Part shown: positions 7,528 through 16,071 of the stretch, piece by piece
How the letters are laid out: each line of letters opens with the position of its first letter
Position numbering within the stretch: the first letter of the stretch is position 1
Assembly (NCBI RefSeq): GCF_001545035.1
Contig: NZ_FCOJ02000015.1
Location: 1-64,000, forward strand
Source: Caballeronia glebae
Lineage (GTDB): Bacteria; Pseudomonadota; Gammaproteobacteria; Burkholderiales; Burkholderiaceae
Reading direction: 5' to 3'
DNA: 64,000 bases
Notes under the pieces: generated by a model
What the model saw: only the letters and a program-made list of their open reading frames with translations
Told to the model about the DNA's origin: nothing
The model's database searches: none
Translations under genes and position numbers: made by a program

Positions 7528-8613
7528 TCAGCGATCCGCGAGAGCGGCCCGCTTGCGCGTGCGTCCGGCGTTTTGCTGCGCCGCGCCCGTCGCCTTGTGC
7601 GGCGGCGCGGTGCTTTCGCGCACGCGCAAATCCGCTTTCATGCGCAGATGCACCGGCTCCGACGATTCGCCTTGCAACTGTTTATGCAGCAGTTGCCAGA
7701 TCGCGCGTCCCACGGCTTCCACCGGCTGATGAATCGAGCTGATGCGCGGATGCAGCACCGACATCCACGGTGCGCCGTCGAAAGAAAGCAGGGAAACGTC
7801 ATCGGGCAGGCGCAATTCGGCGTCGCGTATCGCGCGCAGCGCGCCGAGCGTCGCGACGTTCGCGCCCGTGAAAAGCGCGGTAGGGCGCTCGCGTTCCGAC
7901 AACAGCCCGAGCGTGGCCGCGTGGCTCTCCGTATCCGTCATGCCGCACACCACGACGCGCGCATGACGCGCGAGACCCGCGCGCTTCATCGCGTCGAGAT
8001 AGCCGTCCGCGCGTTCGCGACTGTTCACGAGATCGAGCGCGTTGACGATGAACGTAATGCGCTCGTGGCCGAGCGCGATCAGATGATCGGTGCCGTCGCT
8101 CGCGGCGCGTCGGCTATCGGTGGTGACGGTGTTGGCGGGAAAGCTGTTGTCGACGCGATCGGCCATGACGAGCGGAACATCGCATTCGCGCAATTCTTCT
8201 ATCGCGTGATCGTAGCCGTGGCAGGGAATGATGATCATGCCCGCCACTTGCCGCGAGAGCACGAAGCGGATGCGTTCGGCCTCGCGCTCGGGATCTTCCT
8301 GCGCGTGCGCGAGCAGCAGCCGATAACCGCTCGCGAGCGCTTGATCCTCGACCACGCACAGCAACTCGATGAAGAACGAGTTGGTCAGATCGGGCACGAC
8401 GAAACCGATGGATGTGGAGCGGCTGCTGCGCAACTCCGCCGCGAGGCTGTTGCGCCGATAGCCGAGCTGGCGCGCCGCGTCCCACACCTGCTGACGCCGC
8501 GCGGGGCTCACGCCTTGCGCGCCCGCCATGACCTTCGACGCGGTGCCGAGCGAGACGCCCGCCGCGTTGGCAACGTCCTTCAACGTGCTGGCCGGTTTTT
8601 TTCTTGAGTCCAA
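7528..8613 (-). CDS. LacI-family transcriptional regulator of the sugar ABC operon
   Basis: A 361-residue regulator. Residues 10-35 form the LacI helix-turn-helix (LKDVANAAGVSLGTASKVM) followed by the hinge helix region (YRRNSLAAELRS). The rest is the sugar-binding core: IGFVVPDLTNSFF, then GMIIIPC, DGTDHLIALGHERI, and ALFTGANVATLGALRAIRDAEL. It lies immediately upstream of the importer genes on the same strand and carries a 12-bp palindrome in its own promoter, so it probably represses both itself and the importer until the transported sugar or a derivative binds. The basic C-terminal tail after residue 330 is longer than in LacI itself. Confidence 0.92.
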   Translation of the reverse strand: MDSRKKPASTLKDVANAAGVSLGTASKVMAGAQGVSPARRQQVWDAARQLGYRRNSLAAELRSSRSTSIGFVVPDLTNSFFIELLCVVEDQALASGYRLLLAHAQEDPEREAERIRFVLSRQVAGMIIIPCHGYDHAIEELRECDVPLVMADRVDNSFPANTVTTDSRRAASDGTDHLIALGHERITFIVNALDLVNSRERADGYLDAMKRAGLARHARVVVCGMTDTESHAATLGLLSERERPTALFTGANVATLGALRAIRDAELRLPDDVSLLSFDGAPWMSVLHPRISSIHQPVEAVGRAIWQLLHKQLQGESSEPVHLRMKADLRVRESTAPPHKATGAAQQNAGRTRKRAALADR

Positions 8614-8634
8614 GGCGCGATGTCGTCGATATTC

Positions 8635-8646
8635 TGAAACGTTTCA
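8635..8646. promoter_or_regulatory. LacI-type operator, perfect palindrome
   Basis: TGAAACGTTTCA, a perfect 12-bp palindrome 22 bp upstream of the LacI start codon, in AT-rich DNA suitable for a promoter. The central CG flanked by A/T tracts is typical for LacI-family operators; autoregulation is inferred. Confidence 0.6.
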
Positions 8647-8709
8647 AAATATTAGGAAGCGCGGCCGATGGGAGCAAATGAGTGTTTTTACCGAGTCCGG
8701 TACGCGGAG

Positions 8710-9294
8710 CTACATCGAGATGTCGTGCAGGTCCTTGACGATGGGCGGTCCGATCCTGAAGTCCGAGAAAGAGACCGTAAGACCGCCGCGCTCGGGCGTG
8801 CAGCACATCGGGCCGACGAGCCATCGCGCGTTCGCATCGCTCGACGGAAAAGGCGCGAGACGCATGAGGGTCCAGCTGCGTTCATCGGCGCTGCATTGCA
8901 CTTTCAGGACGCCTTGCGCAATCGTCATGCGAAGCCGGAAGCGGTTGGTGCTGGCACGCGAGCCTGGCGACCAGTCGGAGAGCTCGTTCGTGAGTACGGT
9001 GCTGAACGTGAGCGCGCCGTCGTTGTATTCGGCGCCGGCCTTGATCCAGCGTTGCGCGCTTTCGCGCACCATCAGGCCCGCCTGATCGTACAGCGCGGAG
9101 AAATCTCCATCGACCGCGACTTCCGCGGTGAAATCGCCATTCACGCTCGCCGCGAAAACGTGGCCGTTGTCGCGCACGAAGCCGTAGTGTGTCTTGCGCC
9201 AGAAATCGGTGTTCGTGTCGGTGGTGACGATGAGCGTGTCGTTTTCGACGCGCCATTGCGCGGGCTCGTTGATCCATCGGCATTGCTCGAACAT
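8710..9294 (-). CDS. DUF1349 (concanavalin-like) domain protein
   Basis: A 194-residue protein that matches the DUF1349 family, a concanavalin-like beta-sandwich found in cytosolic proteins of sugar-using bacteria. Typical stretches are TDTNTDFWRKTHYGF, YDQAGLMVRESAQRWIKAG and WLVGPMCCTPERGG. No catalytic residues are established for the family that I can name. The start chosen is the ATG at 9294 (MFEQCRWINEP), which follows GGAGAG at the right spacing; an upstream ATG at 9336 would add 14 unlikely residues. It lies upstream of the LacI-ABC genes on the same strand, which makes a carbohydrate-related role plausible but unproven. Confidence 0.8.
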   Translation of the reverse strand: MFEQCRWINEPAQWRVENDTLIVTTDTNTDFWRKTHYGFVRDNGHVFAASVNGDFTAEVAVDGDFSALYDQAGLMVRESAQRWIKAGAEYNDGALTFSTVLTNELSDWSPGSRASTNRFRLRMTIAQGVLKVQCSADERSWTLMRLAPFPSSDANARWLVGPMCCTPERGGLTVSFSDFRIGPPIVKDLHDISM

Positions 9295-9464
9295 GGCGCT
9301 CTCCGTGGCGTGGGATGGCAGCGGCAAGTATGTCACGGCGCGCTCGTCGTTACGCTGGCGTGCGTGATGGGGCGTTACGCGTCGAACGGTCGTGCGAAAC
9401 GGTTTTCTGCGTCAACTGCACTAACATACGAGCACTTACCGTCACGTATCGAAACGAGAGAACG

Positions 9465-10877
9465 ATGGTCAAGCTCATGATGATCCTGCTGGGCGTGGAC
9501 TATTTGCGCAATCGCTGGCGCAGCCTGACGGTGACGGGCTGGTTGCTGCTCATCGTAGGCACCGGCGTGTTCATCGACGCGCTCGACGGCGCGCTAGGCT
9601 TTCCGATCGCGTTCGTCGGCTGGCTGCTGCTGATCGAGGGCGCGCTCACGCTGTCGGTTGCGTGGGCGGGTGTCGGCGGGCAGCGCCGACTGCGCTATGC
9701 GAAGGGCATCGCGTTCGTTCTAACGGCCGCGTTGATCTTCGAAGGCAATCATCATGGCCACTTCGTTCTATCGATACTGATCGGTCTCGCGTTTTTGTTC
9801 GACGGCCTGTTGCAGGCGACGTCGGCACTCGTCGTGCGTTACCGGCGTTATCGTGTCGCGCTCGGCTTCGCACTCTTCGAGATCGCGCTCGGCATCTTCA
9901 TGATTCAGCCGTATCCGACGCACTACAAAGGCACGGTGCCGTATTGCATCGGCGCCTTCTTCATGTTCGCCGGATGGAACCTGATCATGATCGGAACCCG
10001 CGTGCGCAAGCTGACCAGCAACCCGGCCGTATGGGGCGATGCAAGCGCGGAAGCGGCGAGCGTTGCGGGCAATGAACACGATAACGCACGGACGGCATCG
10101 CAAGTCAGCGAATGGGACGGCCCGCCCGCCGACGACGAACCGGCGCTTACCGTGCACGTGTGGACGCCGGTGGGCTCGTCGAAGACCGAGACGCAATGGC
10201 ATCCGATCGTCGATCGGTATATCGCCGCGGTGGATCGCAACGGCGTGATCTCGACGGGCCACGCGGCGCTCGAATCGCCGGAAGGCATCTATGTGAGTCT
10301 CTATCCCGCAGCGGAGATCGACCGTTCGCCCGACGACTTCGCGCGCCTTTTGCGCGCCACGCGAGAGAACGATGTGCCGGGCGTGTTCCAACCGAGTTAT
10401 GCGATCGAATCGAAGGCATGGTGTCCGTCGACGGTGCGTGTGCGCATCCGCAATTACGATCCGGCGCGCCTCGATAGTTTCTGGTGCAACTATCGCGAGG
10501 ATACGACGTATAACCTCACGCATCGCAACTGTTCGAGCAGCGTATCGCGCGCGCTCGACGCGGCGCTCGAAGGCGCGGCGGGGCGCTTATACGGTTCGCG
10601 CGCAGGTTGGGGCGCGCTTTGCAGGATGATCGTGACGCCGGAGTTATGGGTCGCGGCGCAGGTGCGCAAGCGCGCGGTGACGATGGCCTGGACGCCCGGC
10701 CTCACGCTCGACTATGCACGCGCGCTCAGCATGGTTGCCGATCCGCGTCCTTATGGCTGGCTCAAGGTCGCGCGCATGGCGCTTACGAAGATGCGCGAAT
10801 CGCGGCGCGCATGGCGCGAGCAAGGCTCGCTTGCGCAAGACGGCGGATCGAATGTCGATCCGCCCGCGCGCGTTTGA
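9465..10877 (+). CDS. HdeD-like membrane domain fused to a permuted papain-like (NlpC/P60-type) domain
   Basis: A 470-residue two-part protein. Residues about 20-180 carry six hydrophobic segments arranged like HdeD-type membrane proteins (WLLLIVGTGVFIDAL, AFVGWLLLIEGALTL, YCIGAFFMFAGWNLIMIG). After a hydrophilic linker (185-225) comes a soluble domain with His266 in ISTGHAALES and Cys356 in THRNCSSSVSRALDAAL. A conserved His followed later by a Cys is the order seen in circularly permuted papain-fold amidases and peptidases. I infer a membrane-anchored hydrolase, perhaps acting on peptidoglycan, lipid or protein amide bonds. Start: ATG at 9465 after GAGAG. The gene stands alone, with no evident operon partner. 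Confidence 0.72.
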   Translation: MVKLMMILLGVDYLRNRWRSLTVTGWLLLIVGTGVFIDALDGALGFPIAFVGWLLLIEGALTLSVAWAGVGGQRRLRYAKGIAFVLTAALIFEGNHHGHFVLSILIGLAFLFDGLLQATSALVVRYRRYRVALGFALFEIALGIFMIQPYPTHYKGTVPYCIGAFFMFAGWNLIMIGTRVRKLTSNPAVWGDASAEAASVAGNEHDNARTASQVSEWDGPPADDEPALTVHVWTPVGSSKTETQWHPIVDRYIAAVDRNGVISTGHAALESPEGIYVSLYPAAEIDRSPDDFARLLRATRENDVPGVFQPSYAIESKAWCPSTVRVRIRNYDPARLDSFWCNYREDTTYNLTHRNCSSSVSRALDAALEGAAGRLYGSRAGWGALCRMIVTPELWVAAQVRKRAVTMAWTPGLTLDYARALSMVADPRPYGWLKVARMALTKMRESRRAWREQGSLAQDGGSNVDPPARV

Positions 10878-10889
10878 TGCGCCGTTTTG

Positions 10890-11147
10890 CTATAGATCGA
10901 GGTCTTCGGCTTCCTTGCGTGCGCGGCGCTCTTCGTTCGCACGCCGTGCGCGCAAGCGTTGACGCGATAACTGCGCGATAACTTCTCCGGTCGACGCGCC
11001 CGGCGGAATTTCGTTGCGAATGATCTTCGGCACCATCGGCAATCCCATGCGCTGTCTGCGCAGCGCGCGGGAGATCGCGGTGCGGCATTCTTGTCCGTGA
11101 CAGTCCCATTCGTCACGGATTCGCTCACAGTAGGGACATTTTTCCAT
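10890..11147 (-). CDS. small hypothetical protein with cysteine pairs
   Basis: An 85-residue protein beginning MEKCPYCERIRDEWDCHGQEC, that is a CPYC pair plus two further cysteines within 21 residues, which could hold a zinc ion. The middle (GLPMVPKIIRNEIPPGASTGEV) is neutral and the C-terminus is a highly charged helix (RQRLRARRANEERRARKEAE). No family recognised. It is convergent with the HdeD-fusion gene, 12 bp between stop codons. Codon use is normal. The cysteine layout recalls small zinc-ribbon adaptors, but function is unknown. Confidence 0.6.
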   Translation of the reverse strand: MEKCPYCERIRDEWDCHGQECRTAISRALRRQRMGLPMVPKIIRNEIPPGASTGEVIAQLSRQRLRARRANEERRARKEAEDLDL

Positions 11148-11186
11148 GCCTCAAGTCTACCGCGAAATAATGACGGCTTTCGTGCG

Positions 11187-11958
11187 TCATATATCCCATG
11201 CGCCGCTCGCCGCGGCTTGCATTGCATAGTCTTCGAAGGAACGGGCTTCGCGATGCAAGGCGGCGGACACCCCATCGGCGGGCTTTTCATTACGGCCATC
11301 GAGCACGGTCGTGAAGAGATAGAGGATCAAGTCGATCTCAGGCTTCGACACGCCCGCTTCGAGCAGGCCAGCGCGAAATACATCGGGCGACACGGGCGCG
11401 AGGCGCACTTCACGTCCCGACGCCTTCGCGATGCTTTCGAGCGCTTCGGCAAAAGTTATCGCGCGAGCGCCGGTGAGCTCGTAGAGCCGGTTTTCATGTC
11501 CGGGCTGCGTGAGCGCCGCGACGGCCATCGCGGATCGAATCCAGCAAAAAGCTCTCGCTGAAGTTCTGCATGAACCAGCTGCAACGCAGGATGGTCCAGC
11601 GCGCGCCCGAGCGTTGAAGCGCCGCTTCCGCAGCTTGCGCTTCCTCCTCGCCACGTCCCGATAGCAATACGATACGTTCGACGCCGCTTGTCAGCGCCGT
11701 GTCGAAGAATGCGTTGACGGTATCTAGCGCGCCGGGCATCGCGAGGTCCGGCTGATACGTGACGTAGGCGCGCTTTACGCCTTCGAGCGCCGCGCTCCAT
11801 GTCATGCGATCGTTCCAGTCGAAACGAGGCTGCGTGGAACGCGCACACGCCCGAACGTCGAGTCCTTGCTTGCGCAGCCGATCCGCCACGCGTCGTCCCG
11901 TCTTGCCGTTAGCGCCCAGAACGAGAATGGGCGCCGCGTCGAAGTGCGAATGAGCCAT
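11187..11958 (-). pseudogene. NmrA-like NAD(P)-binding oxidoreductase, broken by an internal deletion/frameshift
   Basis: The N-terminal half reads from ATG 11958 (PILVLGANGKTGRRVADRL, a Rossmann GxxGxxG dinucleotide site; RIVLLSGRGEEEAQ; WTILRCSWFMQNFSESFLLDSIRDG) and then runs into a stop at 11494. The C-terminal half continues in another frame from about 11523 (VAALTQPGHENRLYELTGARAITFAEALE) to a stop at 11187. Compared with what I know of the family, a stretch of roughly 20 residues between SIRDG and VAALT is missing, so this is an internal deletion that also shifts the frame, not a simple one-base slip. It was probably a quinone/NADPH oxidoreductase or redox sensor relative, divergent from and likely controlled by the TetR gene. 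Confidence 0.8.
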
Positions 11959-11972
11959 GACGGCCTCCTGAG

Positions 11973-12001
11973 TTTAAACGTGAGAGTTGCTCACGTTTAA
12001 A
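11973..12001. promoter_or_regulatory. TetR-type operator: 12-bp perfect inverted repeat with 5-bp spacer
   Basis: Arms TTTAAACGTGAG (11973-11984) and CTCACGTTTAAA (11990-12001) around AGTTG, between the divergent NmrA-like pseudogene and the TetR gene. A further half-site-like CTCACATT lies at 12014-12021. Size and place fit a TetR dimer operator. Confidence 0.75.
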
Positions 12002-12070
12002 ACATGATAGATACTCACATTCGACTGTCAAGAATTTTCAAGCACGCAATCACGCGGCAAAGGAAACACC

Positions 12071-12706
12071 ATGCAGGAAAAACCGTCGCGGACCAAAGTG
12101 AACGAAAGCGTCGCGCGTCGACAGCCTGCGCAGCAGCGCAGTCGCGAGCGCCTCGATCGCATTCTAAAAGTCGCACAGCGATCGATCGCGGAGAAGGGCA
12201 GCGAGCACGTGAAGATGAGCGAAATCGCCGAACTGGCGGAGATATCGATCGGCTCGCTGTATCAGTACTTTCCCGGCAAGCGCGCAATCGTGCGCACGCT
12301 TGCCGAAGGCTATGCCGCCGAGAGCCGCCGATGCGTGCGCGAAGCGTTCGAGGCCGTGCAAACCCGCGCGCAATTGCTGAGCGCGTTCGCCTCGCTCGTC
12401 GATCAGTATTATCAAATGGTGCTGGAAAAGCCCGTGATGCGCGACATTTCGTCGGCGCTGCGATCGGACAAGGAATTGATGAGCATCGAGATTGCGGAGA
12501 GCCGCGCGTGCGGCGCATTGCTCGCGGCGGCGATCCGGCGCGTGATGCCGCGCGCGGACCGCAAGCGCGTCAACGCGCTCGCGTTTCTGATCTGGCAGCT
12601 AGGCGAAGAAACCATGCGCCTCGCCGTCGCGCATAAGCGGGGCGAGGGCGCATTGCTCGTCGATGCCTATAAGCGAATGAGCTTGCGAGCCATCGAAGAG
12701 GCGTGA
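12071..12706 (+). CDS. TetR/AcrR-family transcriptional regulator
   Basis: A 211-residue regulator. After a basic N-terminal arm, residues about 24-70 form the TetR DNA-binding domain (RLDRILKVAQRSIAEKG, then MSEIAELAEISIGSLYQYFPGK, with the typical SLYxYFxxK recognition helix). The rest is a helical ligand-binding and dimer domain with no recognisable ligand signature. It is divergent from the NmrA-like pseudogene; a 29-bp perfect inverted repeat in the shared promoter is the likely operator. Because its presumed target is broken, the regulator may now control only itself or genes elsewhere. Confidence 0.92.
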   Translation: MQEKPSRTKVNESVARRQPAQQRSRERLDRILKVAQRSIAEKGSEHVKMSEIAELAEISIGSLYQYFPGKRAIVRTLAEGYAAESRRCVREAFEAVQTRAQLLSAFASLVDQYYQMVLEKPVMRDISSALRSDKELMSIEIAESRACGALLAAAIRRVMPRADRKRVNALAFLIWQLGEETMRLAVAHKRGEGALLVDAYKRMSLRAIEEA

Positions 12707-12719
12707 AAGATAGGCGTCG

Positions 12720-13802
12720 TTATCCGCTCAACTGATTCGACGTGCTCGGCCGCCGCTCTCGCTGATGATGATCGAGACTGCGACGCAAGACCTTTTTAAC
12801 TAGCCCTTTGAGGAAATGGATCGAGCGATCCGCGCGCACGTTCAGATCGAAAGGCGCCAGTTCGACGACCTCGCGCCCGCTGCGCTCCGTGAGCTTTTCG
12901 CGCATCTTCCGATGATCGACGGCCATGGCAGTGAGCGTCTCGGAGGCCTGCTTGAACGAGGCGCGATCGACGCGCGCGCAAACATGACAGGCGCGGTGAA
13001 AGAGCTTGTCGAAGACGGCGAGCCAGAAATCGTCCATCTCGCCGCCGTCGCAACGCGCGAGCGCTTCTTGCCCCGTGACGCGCAGATTCTGCATGTCACG
13101 CAGCTTGGCCGTTTGCGTGATGCTGCCAAAGCGCCGGCGATAACCGATCAGCGGCGTGGGGATTCGATAGATGCTGCTCGCGCGAAGATAGGTGGAAGGC
13201 ACGAGCGCCATGTCTTCGTAGTTTCGTCCTACCGGAAACGGCGCTGCGTCGAAAAGATCGGTGCGATACACACGCGCCCACGCGAAGGTGTGGAACGTGT
13301 CGGCGAAATGCTGCAGGGCCGCGCGATCCATGGGATGACCGCCACTCGTCGCATTGTTGACGAGTTCGATTTCATCGAGCTCACGCCCGTCGTCATCGAT
13401 GATCTTGACGTTGTACTCCACGACATCCCACTTGCGCTCGGCGAGCACGGGAATCATCGCTTCGGTAAAGCCCTTCAGATAGATATCGTCGCCGTCCAGG
13501 AAACCGACGTAAGGCGTGCGCACCGCCGCGAGGCCGGTATTGCGCGCGGCGCTCAGGCCGCCATTTTCCTGGTGCAGCAATTCGATGTGCACGCCGCGAT
13601 CGCGCTCGACGATCGTGCGTGCCGCCGCATAGGTCTCGTCGCGAGAACCGTCATCGACCACGATGATCTTCATCGCATCGATATGAGGTTGGGACAGCAG
13701 GGATTCGAGCGCTTCCTCGATGTATCCCTCGATGTTATAAGCCGCCACGACGATGCTGAGCAGCGGACTGGTGTCTCGCAAGGAGTCACTCTCAAACGGC
13801 AT
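12720..13802 (-). CDS. family 2 glycosyltransferase
   Basis: A 360-residue GT-A fold glycosyltransferase. Residues about 12-110 carry the family 2 hallmarks: LLSIVVAAYNIEGYIEEALESLL, IIVVDDGSRDET (nucleotide-sugar site), NGGLSAARNTGLAA and YVGFLDGDD, the DxD-type metal site. The second half (NYEDMALVPSTYLRASSIYRI) resembles capsule/teichoic-type transferases; no transmembrane segment is visible. It probably adds a sugar to a surface glycan or lipid. The ATG at 13802 was chosen because it begins the conserved region and follows GGAGAG; an upstream ATG at 13850 is possible. It stands alone, so the glycan is unknown. Confidence 0.88.
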   Translation of the reverse strand: MPFESDSLRDTSPLLSIVVAAYNIEGYIEEALESLLSQPHIDAMKIIVVDDGSRDETYAAARTIVERDRGVHIELLHQENGGLSAARNTGLAAVRTPYVGFLDGDDIYLKGFTEAMIPVLAERKWDVVEYNVKIIDDDGRELDEIELVNNATSGGHPMDRAALQHFADTFHTFAWARVYRTDLFDAAPFPVGRNYEDMALVPSTYLRASSIYRIPTPLIGYRRRFGSITQTAKLRDMQNLRVTGQEALARCDGGEMDDFWLAVFDKLFHRACHVCARVDRASFKQASETLTAMAVDHRKMREKLTERSGREVVELAPFDLNVRADRSIHFLKGLVKKVLRRSLDHHQRERRPSTSNQLSG

Positions 13803-14551
13803 GGATGACGCTCTCCGTCGATTGATTGGGCTCTGTCTCTCCGCACGCATGATGCGAAGAGCCGTAGTCGATGTCCCGCTGTGCCGCCGCGCGCAATGGC
13901 GCAGATCCGCTGAACGGTCGCGGCACGACAGGACATGCAGTTGGTCTGATGGATGCGGCTGCCCCGATCACCGTACGAGACGGGAAAGAACCGTTCGGAA
14001 TGCCGGCGCGACGCAAGCGTTCAGAGGCGGCCGCTTCGGGCTACGCACGTGAAAGCGCTGTCGACGCATTATTGTTGGAGCATGTCACGTCATATGGCGG
14101 GCCCCGGACGTCCCGGCCTGATGTGCATGTCGATAGAACAATCGTTAGTAGATCGGTTTCCGCTGGGCGGGTTCCCCAAGTGTTTGCATGCTAGTCCGTC
14201 AAAGCAACGAAGGGATGACACTCACCTCCTCGTAGCAGGCAGGCAAATGAAGTTCTCCGGGACATACTAGTAGAAAAATGGCCACGTGAAGCCGGGTTTC
14301 GTCGGATTCGCTTCGTATCGGCGTCGCGCGATGACTCGCAAACGTTATCGTCCTGAGTCGATGCGCGCGGCTCGGTGCGCTTCACCACACGCGGGGACAT
14401 CTTCAGTGCGGAGGTGTGACGAACGGTTTCATGATGCAAGCAACTGTATCAATGGACTGCACATTTTTCTTATGTCTTCGGTGCAACGATTGCTAAAGAA
14501 GAAAAAAATACGCTTTACGGAGTTTCCGCGGCGATTGCGTCTTCCTTGCTG
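13803..14551. other. 749-bp stretch without a convincing gene
   Basis: Short open frames on both strands lack ribosome-binding sites, protein-like composition and familiar motifs. The stretch 14440-14530 is AT-rich. No RNA gene, repeat or clear terminator was recognised; small RNAs cannot be excluded. Confidence 0.5.
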
Positions 14552-14788
14552 TCAACGATGCTTATAAACGAATTGCCCGAGCGCCTGCGCCGAGGGTTGC
14601 GTGGCCCAGCCGCTTTGCGCGGCGCCGTCCATGCTGGCTCCGTAGTCGGCATGGTGATCATTCGACTGTTGCACATTTCGGCTTTGGCCCTCTGCGTTGG
14701 CACGCGCGGATGGCGCGGGCGATTGCGCATAGCAAAGCATCGGCATCGTGACCGAAGCGGCGAGCAGGGCGGCTGCGAGTTTCTTCAT
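14552..14788 (-). CDS. small exported protein of unknown function
   Basis: A 78-residue protein with an unmistakable signal peptide (MKKLAAALLAASVTMPMLCYAQ, cleavage likely after CYA). The mature part of about 57 residues is polar and rich in Ser, Ala, Gln, Asn and His (RNVQQSNDHHADYGASMDG), with no cysteines, so it looks flexible and periplasmic. A good ribosome-binding site (GGAGAACGATC) precedes the ATG. It resembles the many small, secreted, low-complexity proteins of Burkholderiaceae in general make-up; I do not recognise a family. It is monocistronic between a non-coding stretch and the LacI gene. Confidence 0.65.
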   Translation of the reverse strand: MKKLAAALLAASVTMPMLCYAQSPAPSARANAEGQSRNVQQSNDHHADYGASMDGAAQSGWATQPSAQALGQFVYKHR

Positions 14789-14869
14789 GATCGTTCTCCT
14801 TGAGTGAATCGAACACAGTAAGGAGGCTAGGTCCGAAGAATTAGCCGGCTATGAGGGCTTCGATCGTGC

Positions 14870-15922
14870 TCAGACGTTCTCCGGCGTATACAGCTGCGCC
14901 GGCAGCGGATACTGACTCGCCTGCGCGGCTTCACCCGGCAACGCTTGCAACGCTCGCAGCATGGCCTGAATGGCCGTCTCCGCGATGCGCTGAAGCGGCG
15001 TGTCGATCACGAGATCGATGACACCTTCGACTAGCGCCTCATACCGGTCCGGCATCAGGTCGCTGCACACGGTCACGATGCGTCGCCCGGCTGCTTCCTC
15101 GCGCAGCGCGCGAATCACGCCGCCCACGCCGCCCCCGGGAATATAGAGCCCGGCGAGATCGGCATGACGCGCGAGCATCGCAAGCGTCGCTTCATAGGCG
15201 AGTTGTTTGTCTTCGAGATTGATCTGCGTATCGAGTACACGTAGCCCGGGCGCGTGCTCGCGCAAGTACGAGCGAAAGCTGATCTCGCAGCTTTCCTGCC
15301 CGAGATAGCGCGGCGTGCCGACGAATACGCCAACTGTGCCTTCGTCGCGACGCGTGAGGCGGCTCACGGCCCACGCCGCCGTGCGTCCGCTCTTGCGCGG
15401 ATCGACGCCGATATAGCCCGCGCGCAGGGGCGCACTCAGATCCGATAGCAGCGTGACCGTCGGCTTGCCCTGTCCGTGAAGCGTATCGATTGCGGCCGTC
15501 ACATGCGGATGGTCCACCGCGACCACGCCGAGCGCATCCGCTTGTTCGCCGAGCGATAGCAGCGTGCGTGCAATGGAAGCCGGATCCAGTTCGTCCATGT
15601 ATTCGATGACGGCATCGCAACGCTCGGGTTCGTGGCGCGCGGCTGCGTCTGTCAGGATGCGCGCAAAGGTCTGATAGAACGGGTCCGCGCGTTTCTGCAG
15701 ACAGAACCCGAATGTGTAGCGCTCGTGACGCTCGCCGCGTTGCGCGCGCAGGCGATCGCGCATCAATCCCGCGCCGTGATAGCCGATGCGCTCGGCCGCT
15801 TCGATCACGCGCAACGCCGTTCCCTCGCGCACGCTGATGCGCCCGTTGAACACCCGATCGACGGTTGCGGGACTCACGCCCGCGGCCTCGGCCACTGACT
15901 GAAGTGTGGGACGCTTGCTCAT
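14870..15922 (-). CDS. LacI-family regulator, divergent from the MocDE-like oxygenase operon
   Basis: A 350-residue LacI regulator: helix-turn-helix at residues 5-30 (LQSVAEAAGVSPATVDRVF) and a periplasmic-binding-like core (FGFCLQKRADPFYQTFARIL, ALGVVAVDHPHVTAAID, GYIGVDPRKSGRTAAWAV, LYIPGGGVGGVIRAL). This ATVDRVFNGR subgroup often senses inositol-like polyols or unusual sugars, from general family knowledge. Start taken at ATG 15922, where similarity begins; no good ribosome-binding site was found, and an ATG at 16006 would add an implausible extension. It is transcribed away from the oxygenase operon, 149 bp apart, so it most likely controls that operon. Confidence 0.88.
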   Translation of the reverse strand: MSKRPTLQSVAEAAGVSPATVDRVFNGRISVREGTALRVIEAAERIGYHGAGLMRDRLRAQRGERHERYTFGFCLQKRADPFYQTFARILTDAAARHEPERCDAVIEYMDELDPASIARTLLSLGEQADALGVVAVDHPHVTAAIDTLHGQGKPTVTLLSDLSAPLRAGYIGVDPRKSGRTAAWAVSRLTRRDEGTVGVFVGTPRYLGQESCEISFRSYLREHAPGLRVLDTQINLEDKQLAYEATLAMLARHADLAGLYIPGGGVGGVIRALREEAAGRRIVTVCSDLMPDRYEALVEGVIDLVIDTPLQRIAETAIQAMLRALQALPGEAAQASQYPLPAQLYTPENV

Positions 15923-16071
15923 CTTTGATGTAATTGATGGGTTATCAGCTCGCGCGATGATGTCTAAAGATAGCAAATGCAAGCAAGCATTGCACAAGCT
16001 ACGCATCCACTTTTATCATCGATTCAACGACTACAAATGATGTGATTCCAATCATAGCTTGAGGTGACATG
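15923..16071. promoter_or_regulatory. divergent promoter region with repeated TGATGTRATT motifs
   Basis: Similar motifs TTGATGTAATTGATGG (15925-15940) and TGATGTGATT (16038-16047) lie near each of the two divergent starts, the second inside an imperfect inverted repeat (ATGAT...ATCAT, 16037-16055). They are candidate binding sites for the adjacent LacI protein. Confidence 0.4.

Noticed and set aside
13953..14439. Short open frames in the non-coding stretch
   Set aside because: No ribosome-binding site, no protein-like composition and conflicting strands.
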